DNA of 64,000 bases from Patulibacter medicamentivorans (lineage in GTDB: Bacteria; Actinomycetota; Thermoleophilia; Solirubrobacterales; Solirubrobacteraceae). The notes under the pieces were generated by a model. That model did no database searches and was not told where the DNA came from. It saw nothing but the letters and a program-made list of their open reading frames with translations. This document shows, piece by piece, positions 16,154-24,537 of this stretch (its first letter is position 1; every line of letters starts with the position of its first letter). The position numbers and the translations under genes are program-made. The stretch lies in NCBI RefSeq assembly GCF_000240225.1, contig NZ_AGUD01000006.1, positions 36,108-100,107 of the forward strand, read 5' to 3'.

Positions 16154-17325
16154 GCGCGACGAGCGAGCGGACCGTCGCCATCCGCGGCGTCGGAACGACG
16201 ACCTTCGGGCGTCAGCCGGGCGAGACCGACCGATCGCTGGCGGAGCGCGCCGTCCAGCTGGCGCTCGCCGACGCCGACCTCGACCCGGCGGCGATCGACG
16301 CGGCGTGGATCGGCAACGTCACCGGTGGCCAGCTCGGCGGGCAGATGTCCGCGCTCGGGCAGCTGGCGCTGCGGCCGTTCGGCGTCGGCGGGCTGCCGGT
16401 CACGCGGCTGGAGAACGGCTGCGCCAGCGGATCGGTCGCGGTCCGCTCGGCCTACCTGGCGGTCGCAACGGGCCAGGCCGACGTCGCGCTCGCCTTCGGC
16501 GCCGAGCACATGACGGCCGCCCCGACGCCGCTCGCGATCGAGGTGCTCGCCGGGGCCAGCGACCTCGAGGCCGAGGCGCGCTTCGGGATCACGTTTCCCG
16601 GGGTCTTCGGCATGATCGCCCGGCGCCACATGGAGGTCCACGGCACGACCCCCGAGCAGCTCGCGGCCGTGACGGTGAAGAACCGCGCCAACGGCGCCCG
16701 CAACCCGATCGCGCAGTTCGATCAGGCGGTGACCGTCGACGACGTGCTCGGCGCGCGGCGGATCGCGTCGCCGCTCGGCCTCCTGGACTGCTGCGCGATC
16801 TCCGACGGCGCCGCGGCGGTGATCGTCGTCGCCGAGCACCTGGCCCGGCCGGGCGACCCGCGGATCGCCGCCTCGGCGCAGACGTCGAGCGACTTCGAGC
16901 CGTTCGGCGAGATGACCGGCTTCGCGCTCACGCGCCGGGCCGCCGAGGAGGCGTACGCCCAGGCCGGGATCAGCGCCGACGACGTCGACCTGGCCGAGGT
17001 CCACGACTGCTTCACGATCGCCGAGATCCTCCACACCGAGGACCTCGGGTTCTGCGAGAAGGGCGCCGGAGGCCCGTTCGTCGAGGAGGGCCAGACCGCG
17101 CGCGACGGGCTGGTCGCCGTCAACCCGTCCGGGGGCCTGGGAGCCCGGGGCCATCCGGTCGGCGCGACCGGGTGCGCCCAGGTCGCCGAGGCCGTGCTCC
17201 AGCTCCGCGGGGATGCCGGGGAGCGCCAGGTCGACGGCGCGCGCGTGGCGCTGACCCACACGCTCGGCGCGTTCGTCCACGGGGCCGCGGCGAACTGCGC
17301 GCTCCACGTCCTGGTCGCCGCGTAG
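16150..17325 (+). CDS. Thiolase family protein (SCP-x type), predicted beta-ketoacyl-CoA thiolase
   Basis: 391-aa thiolase: beta-ketoacyl-CoA + CoA -> acyl-CoA + acetyl-CoA. Seen: nucleophile cysteine in RLENGCASGSVAV near residue 90, HDCFTIAEILHTEDLGFCEK, and NPSGGLGARGHPVGATG with the base histidine. This is the subtype that needs a DUF35 partner, encoded just upstream with overlap. In the operon it would cleave the CoA ester of the carboxylated ketone (for acetophenone: benzoylacetyl-CoA to benzoyl-CoA and acetyl-CoA). Specificity is inferred from context. Confidence 0.88.
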   Translation: MSATSERTVAIRGVGTTTFGRQPGETDRSLAERAVQLALADADLDPAAIDAAWIGNVTGGQLGGQMSALGQLALRPFGVGGLPVTRLENGCASGSVAVRSAYLAVATGQADVALAFGAEHMTAAPTPLAIEVLAGASDLEAEARFGITFPGVFGMIARRHMEVHGTTPEQLAAVTVKNRANGARNPIAQFDQAVTVDDVLGARRIASPLGLLDCCAISDGAAAVIVVAEHLARPGDPRIAASAQTSSDFEPFGEMTGFALTRRAAEEAYAQAGISADDVDLAEVHDCFTIAEILHTEDLGFCEKGAGGPFVEEGQTARDGLVAVNPSGGLGARGHPVGATGCAQVAEAVLQLRGDAGERQVDGARVALTHTLGAFVHGAAANCALHVLVAA

Positions 17326-17356
17326 CGCGGCCGCCCGCTCCGGGAGGAGGGAATCC

Positions 17357-18634
17357 GTGCCGACCCACGAGGTACTGCCCACCGCTCCGGCGACCGTCCC
17401 GAGCCCCGGGCGCGATCTGGTCGCCGCCCTGCTCGACGCCCGCGCCGACCTCGCGTCGCAGATGGCGGAGGACGCGCACGCGCGGGTCCCGGAGCTGGGC
17501 GAGGTCGTCGACCAGCGAGCGGCGCTGGCCGAGACCGAGGGCGCCTGCCGGGCGAGCGTCGAGCAGATCGCGGAGCTGCTGCGCGACGGCCGGCCGGCGA
17601 CGGCGCTGATCGTCCCCGAGGCGGCCCGCGAGCACGCCGTCGGGCTGGTGCACCGCCGGATCACGCTGGCCGCGCTGCTGCGGACCTACCGGGTCGCGCA
17701 GAACGTCCTCTGGTCGGCGGCGTCGCGCCACCTGCGCGAGACGGCCGACGACGACGTGGTGGCCCCGACGCTCGAGGCGCTGGCCGGGTTCCTGTTCGAG
17801 TACGTCGACCTGCTCTGCGACGACCTGGTCGACGCCTACCGCGACGAGCAGGATCGGTGGGTTCGCAGCGCCGCCGCGGTGCGCGCCGACACGACCCGCG
17901 AGCTGCTCGGCGGGCAGGCGCTGGACGACCAGGTCGCCTCGAGTCGGCTGCGGTACGAGCTGTGCGGTCACCACGTCGGGCTCGTCCTCGCGACCGATCG
18001 AGGGCTCGGAGGCGGCCGCGTCCTCGAGCGCGAGGCCGCCGCGGCCGCGCGCACGCTCGGGTGCGGCGAGCCGCTGCTGGTGCCCGACGGCGCGTCGGTG
18101 CTGTGGGCGTGGTGCGGCGCCGCTCGAGCGCCGAGTGCCGAGGCGTTCGCGCGGCTCGAGCGCTACGAGCCGCGGGACGGCGTGCGGCTGGCGATCGGCC
18201 GCCCGGCGCGCGGGATCGCGGGGTTCCGCGTGACCCACGACGAGGCCCGGCACGCCGCCGGCCTGAGCCGCCGCTCGCCCGCCGCGGTCGGCCCTACGGT
18301 GTCCTACCGCAGCGTCGAGCTGGTCTCGCTCCTGGCCACCGACGTCGACCGGGCGCGGCGCTTCGTGACGAGCGAGCTGGGAGGGCTCGCCGCGCGCGAG
18401 GCCCACGTCGGCCGCCTGCGCGAGACCCTGCTGTCGTTCCTCGCCCACGGGGGCAGTCACCTGCTGGCCGCCGAGGCGCTCCACCTCCACAAGAACACGG
18501 TCTACACCCGGGTCCGGCGCGCGGGCCAGCTGCTCGGGGCGCCGATCACGCACCGCCGCGTCGAGTTGCAGACCGCCCTGATGCTCGCCGTGACGTTGGG
18601 CGACGAGGTCCTCGGCCCTCGCGGCGACCGGTGA
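17357..18634 (+). CDS. PucR family transcriptional regulator
   Basis: 425-aa regulator without GAF; an N-terminal helical sensor region (about 1-170, PucR/RsbRD-like) precedes a GGDEF-like/CdaR middle and the C-terminal PucR HTH in EALHLHKNTVYTRVRRAG. GTG at 17357 follows a GGAGGAGGGAAT Shine-Dalgarno. It lies 31 nt downstream of the thiolase on the same strand and may be co-transcribed with the carboxylase operon, which would give it feedback expression. With the GAF-PucR at 4894 it brackets the pathway. Confidence 0.85.
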   Translation: MPTHEVLPTAPATVPSPGRDLVAALLDARADLASQMAEDAHARVPELGEVVDQRAALAETEGACRASVEQIAELLRDGRPATALIVPEAAREHAVGLVHRRITLAALLRTYRVAQNVLWSAASRHLRETADDDVVAPTLEALAGFLFEYVDLLCDDLVDAYRDEQDRWVRSAAAVRADTTRELLGGQALDDQVASSRLRYELCGHHVGLVLATDRGLGGGRVLEREAAAAARTLGCGEPLLVPDGASVLWAWCGAARAPSAEAFARLERYEPRDGVRLAIGRPARGIAGFRVTHDEARHAAGLSRRSPAAVGPTVSYRSVELVSLLATDVDRARRFVTSELGGLAAREAHVGRLRETLLSFLAHGGSHLLAAEALHLHKNTVYTRVRRAGQLLGAPITHRRVELQTALMLAVTLGDEVLGPRGDR

Positions 18635-18680
18635 CGGGGCAGGAACGAGGCGCGGTCGCCGAGCCCCGGACGATCGAGGC

Positions 18681-19700
18681 TCAGCCGGGATCGTCGGCGA
18701 CGCGGACGAGCCGTTTCCCGACGTTCTCGCCGGCCAGCATCCCGATCAGCGCCTCGGGGGCGCGATCGAGGCCGACGAGCACGTCCTCGAGCACGCGCAG
18801 GGCCCCGGACTCGACGTGCCGGACGAGGTTCGCCGTGGCGTCGGCCCACCGGTCCACGAGGTCGAGGACGATGAACCCCTCGATCCGCAGGCGGTGCGTC
18901 ACGACGCGACCGGGGACCTGCCGCAGGCCGCTCCAGGCCGACGCGTCGTCGTACGCGGAGACCGCGCCGCAGCAGACCACGCGGGCGTTGCGGCTGGTGC
19001 ACCGCAGGACGACGTCCAGGAGCGGCCCGCCGACGTTGTCGAAGTACAGGTCGACGCCGTCGGGACACGCCGCGCGGAGCGCCCCGAGCACGTCGGGATC
19101 GCGGTGGCAGACCGTCGCGTCGAAGCCCAGGTCGCGCTCGAGCATCGCGTTCTTCTCGGGCGACCCGGTGATCCCCACGACCCGGGCGCCCGCGATCCGC
19201 GCCAGCTGTCCCGCGACGTTGCCGGTGGCGCCGGCCGCGGCCGACACGACGACGGTGTCGCCGGCCCGGACGCGCCCGACGTCGTGCAGGCCGAGATGGG
19301 CGGTCAGGCCCGAGACGCCGAGGACGCTGACGTGATGGGTCAGCGCGGCGACGCGCCGCACCGGCGTCGCATCGGTCGCCGGGACCGTCGCCCACTCCTG
19401 CCAGCCGGTGTCGGCGAGGACCAGGTCGTCGGCGGCGAACGCGGCGTCGCCGGCATCGACGACCTCCGCCAGTGCGTACCCGGCCATGACGTCTCCCGGC
19501 ACGAGTTGCGGGCGGTACGTCGGCCCGTTCATCCACGCGCGGCTGGCGGAGTCGATCGACAGCACGATCGGTCGCACGAGCAGCTCTCGTGGACCGGGGA
19601 CCGGCCGCGCTCCGTCGCGGGCGACGAAGTGCTCGAGCCGCAGCGGGCCGGATCCGGGCAGCTGGGCCAGGACGATCTGGCGGTTGCGCGACTCGCTCAC
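18681..19700 (-). CDS. NADP-dependent MDR oxidoreductase (zinc-independent, alkenal/curcumin reductase-like)
   Basis: 339-aa medium-chain reductase. Seen: LGVSGLTAHLGLHDVGRVRAG, Rossmann motif SAAAGATGNVAGQLAR near residue 165, FDNVGGPLLD, and the C-terminal GENVGKRLVRV that marks the leukotriene B4 dehydrogenase/CurA group; no structural zinc cysteines. Expected reaction: NADPH reduction of an alpha,beta-unsaturated ketone or aldehyde double bond. GTG at 19700 is 40 nt after the aldehyde dehydrogenase gene, so the two are probably in one minus-strand operon with the P450. Confidence 0.87.
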   Translation of the reverse strand: MSESRNRQIVLAQLPGSGPLRLEHFVARDGARPVPGPRELLVRPIVLSIDSASRAWMNGPTYRPQLVPGDVMAGYALAEVVDAGDAAFAADDLVLADTGWQEWATVPATDATPVRRVAALTHHVSVLGVSGLTAHLGLHDVGRVRAGDTVVVSAAAGATGNVAGQLARIAGARVVGITGSPEKNAMLERDLGFDATVCHRDPDVLGALRAACPDGVDLYFDNVGGPLLDVVLRCTSRNARVVCCGAVSAYDDASAWSGLRQVPGRVVTHRLRIEGFIVLDLVDRWADATANLVRHVESGALRVLEDVLVGLDRAPEALIGMLAGENVGKRLVRVADDPG

Positions 19701-19740
19701 GGTCGACCGGCCCGGCCGCGGCGCACGGCCACGGCGACGC

Positions 19741-21207
19741 TCATCCGCCGTACGCCGCGTCGAGGATCGCCCGCGCCTTCTCGTCGTAGGGCGGATACAG
19801 CGCATCGATGCTGTCGCCGCTGCCACGGACGACGACGCCGCGGGCGGTGCTGAACTCGCGGAAGCCCTCGATGCCGTGGTGGCGACCCATGCCGCTGGTC
19901 CCGCTGCCCCCGAACCCGAGCGTCGGCAGGGCCCCCTGCAGCGCGCACGTGTTGATGCAGGCCCCGCCCGACCGTGCCCGGCTGACGACCTGCTCGCACT
20001 CCTCGACGTCGGCGCCGAAGACGTAGAGGGCCAGCGGTCGGTCGTCGGCGTCGATCGCGGCGACGGCGTCGTCGAGGTCCTCGTAGGGCAGCAACGGCAG
20101 GATCGGCCCGAAGATCTCCTCGCGGCAGAGGCGCAGGTGCGGCGGCGGATCGACCACGAGCGTGAGCGGCATCCGTCGCGTCGAGGGGTCCGCGCGCACC
20201 CCGGGCTCGAGCTCCACGATCCGCGCGCCGGCCGCCCGCGCCTCGTCGAGGAGCTGCTCGATCCGGGCCAGGTGGCGGTCGCTGACGATGCCGGTGCAGT
20301 CCGCCGTCCGCGAGTGCTCGGGCACCGTGTCCCGTGCGTGTGCACGCACGAGCTCGACGAAGTCGTCCACGCGGTCGACCGGCAGGCGGACGTGGTCGAC
20401 CGAGATGCACATCTGGCCGTTCTTGACGAGCTTCGTCCCGACGATCGACTCCGCCGCCTGCGCGGTCACGCCGCTGGCGGTCAGGACCGCGGGGCACTTG
20501 CCGCCGAGCTCCAGGGTCACTGGGACGAGGTTCTCGGCCGCGGTGCGCATGATCTCGCGCCCAACGGCCGGGCTGCCCGTGTAGAGGAGGTGGTCCCACG
20601 CCAGGCTCGAGAACTCGCGGGCCAGCTCGAGTCCCCCGACGGCCACGGTGACGTGCTCGCGGTCGAACGTCGACGCGACGAGCTCCTGGAGCAGCGCGCC
20701 GCAGGCCGGCGTCAGGTCGGAGGGCTTGACGATGACGCGGTTGCCGGCCGCCAGCATCTCGACCAGCGGACCGCAGCCGATCTCGAACGGGAAGTTCCAC
20801 GGGGCGATGTTGCCGATCACGCCCTTCGGCTCGTAGCGCATCGTGGCACGCGCCGTGCCGTAGACGTCCGGGTTGGCGGCCCGCTCCGACGGGGCCATCC
20901 AGTCGGCGAGGTGCTCGATCGCGGTGGCCGCGCGGCCGGCGGGCCCGAGGATCTCCAGCAGATCGGTGAACACGGCCGGGTGGCTGCCGAAGTCCTCCGC
21001 GATCGCGTCCGCGATCCGCTCCCGATTGGCCATGAGCATCGCGGCCAGGGCACCGAGGTGTTCGATCCGCTGGGAGATGTCGGGGTGCGGATCGCGACGG
21101 AACGCCGCCTGCTGGAGCGCGAAGCTCTCGTGCAGGGTGGCGATCGCGGACGCGTCGGTCGGTCCGTCGACCGGGCGGTCGACGAGGGGCGAGGTCTGGA
21201 GCGACAT
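19741..21207 (-). CDS. Aldehyde dehydrogenase (coniferyl-aldehyde dehydrogenase-like)
   Basis: 488-aa NAD(P)-dependent aldehyde dehydrogenase. Seen: IAPWNFPFEIGCGPLVEML in the cofactor fold, general-base glutamate in LELGGKCPAV, catalytic cysteine in NGQMCISVDHV, and EEIFGPILPLLPY. The short C-terminus (GMGRHHGIEGFREFSTARGV) is the class-3/coniferyl aldehyde type. ATG at 21207 lies 26 nt after the P450 stop. The P450 -> ALDH -> reductase set suggests oxidation of a hydrophobic or aromatic side chain to an acid; substrate unknown. Confidence 0.9.
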   Translation of the reverse strand: MSLQTSPLVDRPVDGPTDASAIATLHESFALQQAAFRRDPHPDISQRIEHLGALAAMLMANRERIADAIAEDFGSHPAVFTDLLEILGPAGRAATAIEHLADWMAPSERAANPDVYGTARATMRYEPKGVIGNIAPWNFPFEIGCGPLVEMLAAGNRVIVKPSDLTPACGALLQELVASTFDREHVTVAVGGLELAREFSSLAWDHLLYTGSPAVGREIMRTAAENLVPVTLELGGKCPAVLTASGVTAQAAESIVGTKLVKNGQMCISVDHVRLPVDRVDDFVELVRAHARDTVPEHSRTADCTGIVSDRHLARIEQLLDEARAAGARIVELEPGVRADPSTRRMPLTLVVDPPPHLRLCREEIFGPILPLLPYEDLDDAVAAIDADDRPLALYVFGADVEECEQVVSRARSGGACINTCALQGALPTLGFGGSGTSGMGRHHGIEGFREFSTARGVVVRGSGDSIDALYPPYDEKARAILDAAYGG

Positions 21208-21233
21208 GGTGGTGCTTCCGTTCGGGATCGTGG

Positions 21234-22496
21234 TCAGGCCGCCACGTGCGGGTGCCGCACGGGCGTGAAGGTCAGCGGGACGTGCTTGAAGCCGTCGACG
21301 AACCCGGAGCGGATCCGCTCCGGGGTGCCGGCCAGGCGGAGGTCGTCGACGCGCGCGAGCAGCTCCTCGAAGAACACGGTCAGCTCCAGCCGCGCCAGGC
21401 CGGCGCCGAGGCAGAAGTGCCGGCCCCCACCGCCGAACGCATGGTGCGGGCACCGCTTCCGGCCGCGGGTCACGTCGAAGCGGTCGGGGTCGTCGATCGC
21501 CCGGGGGTCGCGGCTGGAGGACTGGAGCCAGACGACCACGGAGTCGCCGGCCCGGATCGCCTGGCCGCCGAGCTCGACGTCCCGCGTCGCGGTCCGGCGC
21601 TGGTGGGTGAAGGCCGGCGTCCAGCGCAGGATCTCCTCGACCGCTCCCGGGATCAGGCTGGCGTCCTCGCGCAGGAGGGCCAGCTGCTCGGGGTGCTCGA
21701 GCAGGGTCAGGACGCCGTTGCAGATCGTGCCCTTGGTCGAGTCGATCCCGGCCGCGAAGAGCTGCGAGAAGACGCCGACTTGCTCGTCGGCCGGCATCGG
21801 CCGGCCCTCGTACGTCGCGACCCCGAGGGCCGTGATGAGGTCGTCTGCCGGCTGGTCCCGGCGCTGCTGCATCAGGCCCGCGAGGTACTGCGCCGAGGCC
21901 AGCATCGCCTCGTCGCCGCTCATCCCGCCCGCGACTTCGTCGTCGGACGACAGGAAGGCGTCGGTCCAGCGGTTCAGCTGCTCACGGTCCTCCTCGGGGA
22001 CTCCCAGGAGGCCGCAGACCGTGGCGTTGGCGAGGGGACCGGCGAGGTCCGCCGCCAGGTCGCAACGCCCCGCCCCGGCGACGGCCTCGATCAGCTCGGC
22101 GACCCGCGCGCGAAGCTCGTCCTCCAGGTCGCGGACCCGCCATGGGGTGAAGGCCTTGTTGACGGTGCCGCGCATGCGGGAGTGCTCGGCGCCGTCCTTG
22201 CCGATCATGACGCTGCGCTGGACCTCGATCGACCCGACCTCGCCGGCTCGCATCGTGAACCCGCCCAGCGCCGACGAGAACGTCTCCGGGTCCTTGCTCA
22301 CGCGCTCGACGTCCTCGGCGCGCGTCACGTTCCAGAAGCCGGGCTGGTCCTCCTCCGGCCACCACGCGGGCGCGGTGGTCCACATCACCGGCGCGTCCTC
22401 GCGCATGCGGGCGAAGAGCGCGTGCGGCGGACCGTCGGCGAACGTCTCGGGATCACCCAGGTGCGTTTCGAAGGGCTCGTATCGCGTCTCGACCAT
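21234..22496 (-). CDS. Cytochrome P450
   Basis: 420-aa soluble bacterial P450. Seen: I-helix oxygen-activation segment LFAAGIDSTKGT, ExxR as EEILRW, the PERF-like DPDRFDVTRG, and the heme loop FGGGGRHFCLGAGLARLE with the cysteine ligand. The HHAFGGGGRHFCLG style is that of actinobacterial CYP125/CYP142/CYP124-like enzymes, but I cannot assign a subfamily. ATG at 22496 follows a minus-strand TAGCGT (22503-22508) by 6 nt, implying a leaderless transcript. First gene of the operon; no ferredoxin gene is adjacent. Confidence 0.92.
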   Translation of the reverse strand: MVETRYEPFETHLGDPETFADGPPHALFARMREDAPVMWTTAPAWWPEEDQPGFWNVTRAEDVERVSKDPETFSSALGGFTMRAGEVGSIEVQRSVMIGKDGAEHSRMRGTVNKAFTPWRVRDLEDELRARVAELIEAVAGAGRCDLAADLAGPLANATVCGLLGVPEEDREQLNRWTDAFLSSDDEVAGGMSGDEAMLASAQYLAGLMQQRRDQPADDLITALGVATYEGRPMPADEQVGVFSQLFAAGIDSTKGTICNGVLTLLEHPEQLALLREDASLIPGAVEEILRWTPAFTHQRRTATRDVELGGQAIRAGDSVVVWLQSSSRDPRAIDDPDRFDVTRGRKRCPHHAFGGGGRHFCLGAGLARLELTVFFEELLARVDDLRLAGTPERIRSGFVDGFKHVPLTFTPVRHPHVAA

Positions 22497-22603
22497 GACG
22501 CGACGCTAGCCCCGGCCCACCGACCGCAGCTTGTGCGGCTCTGCCTGATTCGAGCGGGCGCCCTTGGGCACATGGCGCACCCGTGGCGTGCGATGCTCGT
22601 CGC
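22497..22603. promoter_or_regulatory. Divergent promoters of the P450 operon and a PucR gene
   Basis: 107 nt. Minus strand: TAGCGT at 22503-22508, 6 nt before the P450 ATG. Plus strand: GATGCT at 22592-22597, 6 nt before ATG 22604 of the PucR gene. Both suggest leaderless messages. No clear palindrome seen. Confidence 0.45.
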
Positions 22604-23851
22604 ATGGGCAGCGGCCGCTCGCGGAATCCCCAGGCGGAGGCCGAGGCCCTGATCCGCCGTGCCGCCGAGGCCCACGCCGCATCGATCCCGGAGCTCGCCG
22701 AGGCGATCGTCGCCCGTCTTCGCGCGACGGTGCCCGAGTTCTTCGCGGACGACGACGTCGCCTACGACATGGCGGCCGCGATCGACGCGAACGTCGCGCG
22801 CGTGCAGGCCCTCCTCGCCGCGGCCCCGGCCGGCGCCCGGGCGGAGGCGCTGCCGCTCGAGGCCAGCGACCTGCTGCAGAGCACCATCCAGCACGGGATC
22901 CCGCTGATCTCCCTGCTGGAGGCCTATCGGAGCGCGCAGGGACTGGCCGTCGAATGGTGGCAGGGACACCTGGATCGCACGGCGGGTCCGCGGCTCCTGG
23001 GCCTGGCGGCGACGACGCTGAACCGGCTCATCGTCGCCTACATCGACGCGGCCGCGACGCAGATCCGTGCCTCGTACGAGGCCGAGCGGCAGGCGCACGA
23101 GAGCAGCGCCGAGGGCCGCCGGGCGCACCTGATCCGCAAGCTCCTCGCCGGAGAGGCGATCGATCCCGTCGCGGCCGCTCGCACGCTCAACCATCCGCTC
23201 GACGTCCGGCACGTCGCCGTCGTCCTCTGGCGGACCGACGCGGACGGGCCGGACGATCTCCTGCACCGGGTCCTCGACGACCTCGCGGCCGCCGTCGGCC
23301 CGGGCGTGCGGACGCTCACCACGGCCGCTCGCCACCGCGTCTACGCATGGCTCAGCGCGAGCCGGCCGCTCGACATCCGGCGGTTGGAGCGCACCGCGGT
23401 CCCGTCCGGCGTCCGCGTCGCCGCGTCGGGCGCGCACGGCGGGGTCGACGGCTTCGTCCGCGCCCACGCCGACGCCCTCCACGTGGCCGCGATCGCCCGC
23501 GAGCACCGCACCGTCGACCGTGCGATCGCGGTCTACGACGACATCGAGCTGGTGTCCCTGCTCTCTCGCGACCCGGACGCCCGGGACCGCTTCGTGCGGC
23601 GCGTCCTGGGGGCGCTCGCCGAGGATGCGCCGGGCGCGGAGCGCACGCGCGAGACGCTCGGCGCCTACCTGGCCGCGGGATCGAGTCCCTCCCGTGCCGC
23701 CCGCCGCCTGGGGGTGCACCGGAACACCGTGACGTACCGGCTCGCCGGCCTGCCGATCGCCACCGACGCCACCGACGACGTCCGCCGGCTCGAGACCGAG
23801 CTCGCACTGCGCATCGTCGCGCAGCTCGGTGCGCCCGCGCCGCTGCACTAG
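22604..23851 (+). CDS. PucR family transcriptional regulator
   Basis: 415-aa regulator with an N-terminal helical region (IPLISLLEAYRSAQGLAVEWWQG at about 110-130, RsbR-like), a middle domain, and the PucR HTH AARRLGVHRNTVTYRLAGLP near the C-terminus. A GTG at 22583 is in frame; ATG 22604 is preferred because the -10-like GATGCT ends 6 nt before it, matching the leaderless pattern of the window. Divergent from the P450-ALDH-MDR operon, so probably its activator. Confidence 0.85.
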   Translation: MGSGRSRNPQAEAEALIRRAAEAHAASIPELAEAIVARLRATVPEFFADDDVAYDMAAAIDANVARVQALLAAAPAGARAEALPLEASDLLQSTIQHGIPLISLLEAYRSAQGLAVEWWQGHLDRTAGPRLLGLAATTLNRLIVAYIDAAATQIRASYEAERQAHESSAEGRRAHLIRKLLAGEAIDPVAAARTLNHPLDVRHVAVVLWRTDADGPDDLLHRVLDDLAAAVGPGVRTLTTAARHRVYAWLSASRPLDIRRLERTAVPSGVRVAASGAHGGVDGFVRAHADALHVAAIAREHRTVDRAIAVYDDIELVSLLSRDPDARDRFVRRVLGALAEDAPGAERTRETLGAYLAAGSSPSRAARRLGVHRNTVTYRLAGLPIATDATDDVRRLETELALRIVAQLGAPAPLH

Positions 23852-23881
23852 CGTCGCCGGCAGCGGCCGGTCCGCCTCGCA

Positions 23882-24448
23882 TCAACCGTCGAGGACCACG
23901 TCGCGCAGGTCCCTGCGCGCCGCGTGCATCAGCGAGCGCAGGGTCTGCCGCGCCCCCGGCGTCGCCCACCGCCCGAAGGCCACCTGGAAGATCGCGACGC
24001 CGGCGCGCGCGGTCAGCAGCGCGCGGGCCTCGGCGACTCCGCGCTCGCGCAGGGCGGCCGTGATCGCGGTCGTCAGCCGCTCCAGCTTGATCAGCTCGCG
24101 CTCCTGCAGCTCGGGGTGCGCGGTGATGACCGCCTGGCGCGCGGTCGCGAAGGCCCGGCGCTCGTCGAACATCGCCGCCGTCGCGTCCAGGCCGGCCATG
24201 ACCGCGTCCAGCGGCGCGGCGTCAGGGGGCGCGGCGGCGAGCCCGGTCACGATCAGCCGCTCCAGCTCCTCGGAGCCCGAGAACAGCACCTCGCGCTTGT
24301 CGGCGAAGTGGCGGAAGAACGTGCGCTTGGTCAGGCCGGCGCGCTCGGCGATCTCGGCGACCGTCGTGCGGTCGTAGCCGTGCTCGCCGTAGAGGTCGAG
24401 CGCGGCCTTCGCCAGGCGGCTGCGCGCGTCGGGTTGCCATCGGGCCAT
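23882..24448 (-). CDS. TetR family regulator
   Basis: 188-aa TetR repressor with HTH AGLTKRTFFRHFADKREVLF at about residues 32-51. The frame extends to 24475, but that start would sit inside the palindromic operator, so ATG 24448 is chosen; a minus-strand TAGCCT about 10 nt upstream could be its -10. It diverges from the NAD-dependent epimerase-like gene, with two operator copies between them, and most likely represses that gene and itself. Confidence 0.88.
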   Translation of the reverse strand: MARWQPDARSRLAKAALDLYGEHGYDRTTVAEIAERAGLTKRTFFRHFADKREVLFSGSEELERLIVTGLAAAPPDAAPLDAVMAGLDATAAMFDERRAFATARQAVITAHPELQERELIKLERLTTAITAALRERGVAEARALLTARAGVAIFQVAFGRWATPGARQTLRSLMHAARRDLRDVVLDG

Positions 24449-24537
24449 CGCGCCCTGAAGGCTAGTCGATGACACCCGGTGTCATCGCCGTGCTAGGGTG
24501 ATGACACCAGGTGCCATCACTTCTCGCGGAGGTTCTC
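24449..24537. promoter_or_regulatory. Tandem TetR operators between regulator and epimerase-like gene
   Basis: GATGACACC-C-GGTGTCATC at 24468-24486 is a perfect 19-bp palindrome; GATGACACC-A-GGTGCCATC at 24500-24518 repeats it with one mismatch. A plus-strand -10-like TAGGGT (24494-24499) is wedged between them, so occupancy would block the downstream gene. A clear GCGGAGG Shine-Dalgarno precedes ATG 24538. Confidence 0.75.

Noticed and set aside
12699..16181. A 1160-codon minus-strand frame opposite the HyuB, ApcE-like, DUF35 and thiolase genes
   Set aside because: Low-complexity Arg/Ala/Val content without any motif; antisense shadow.
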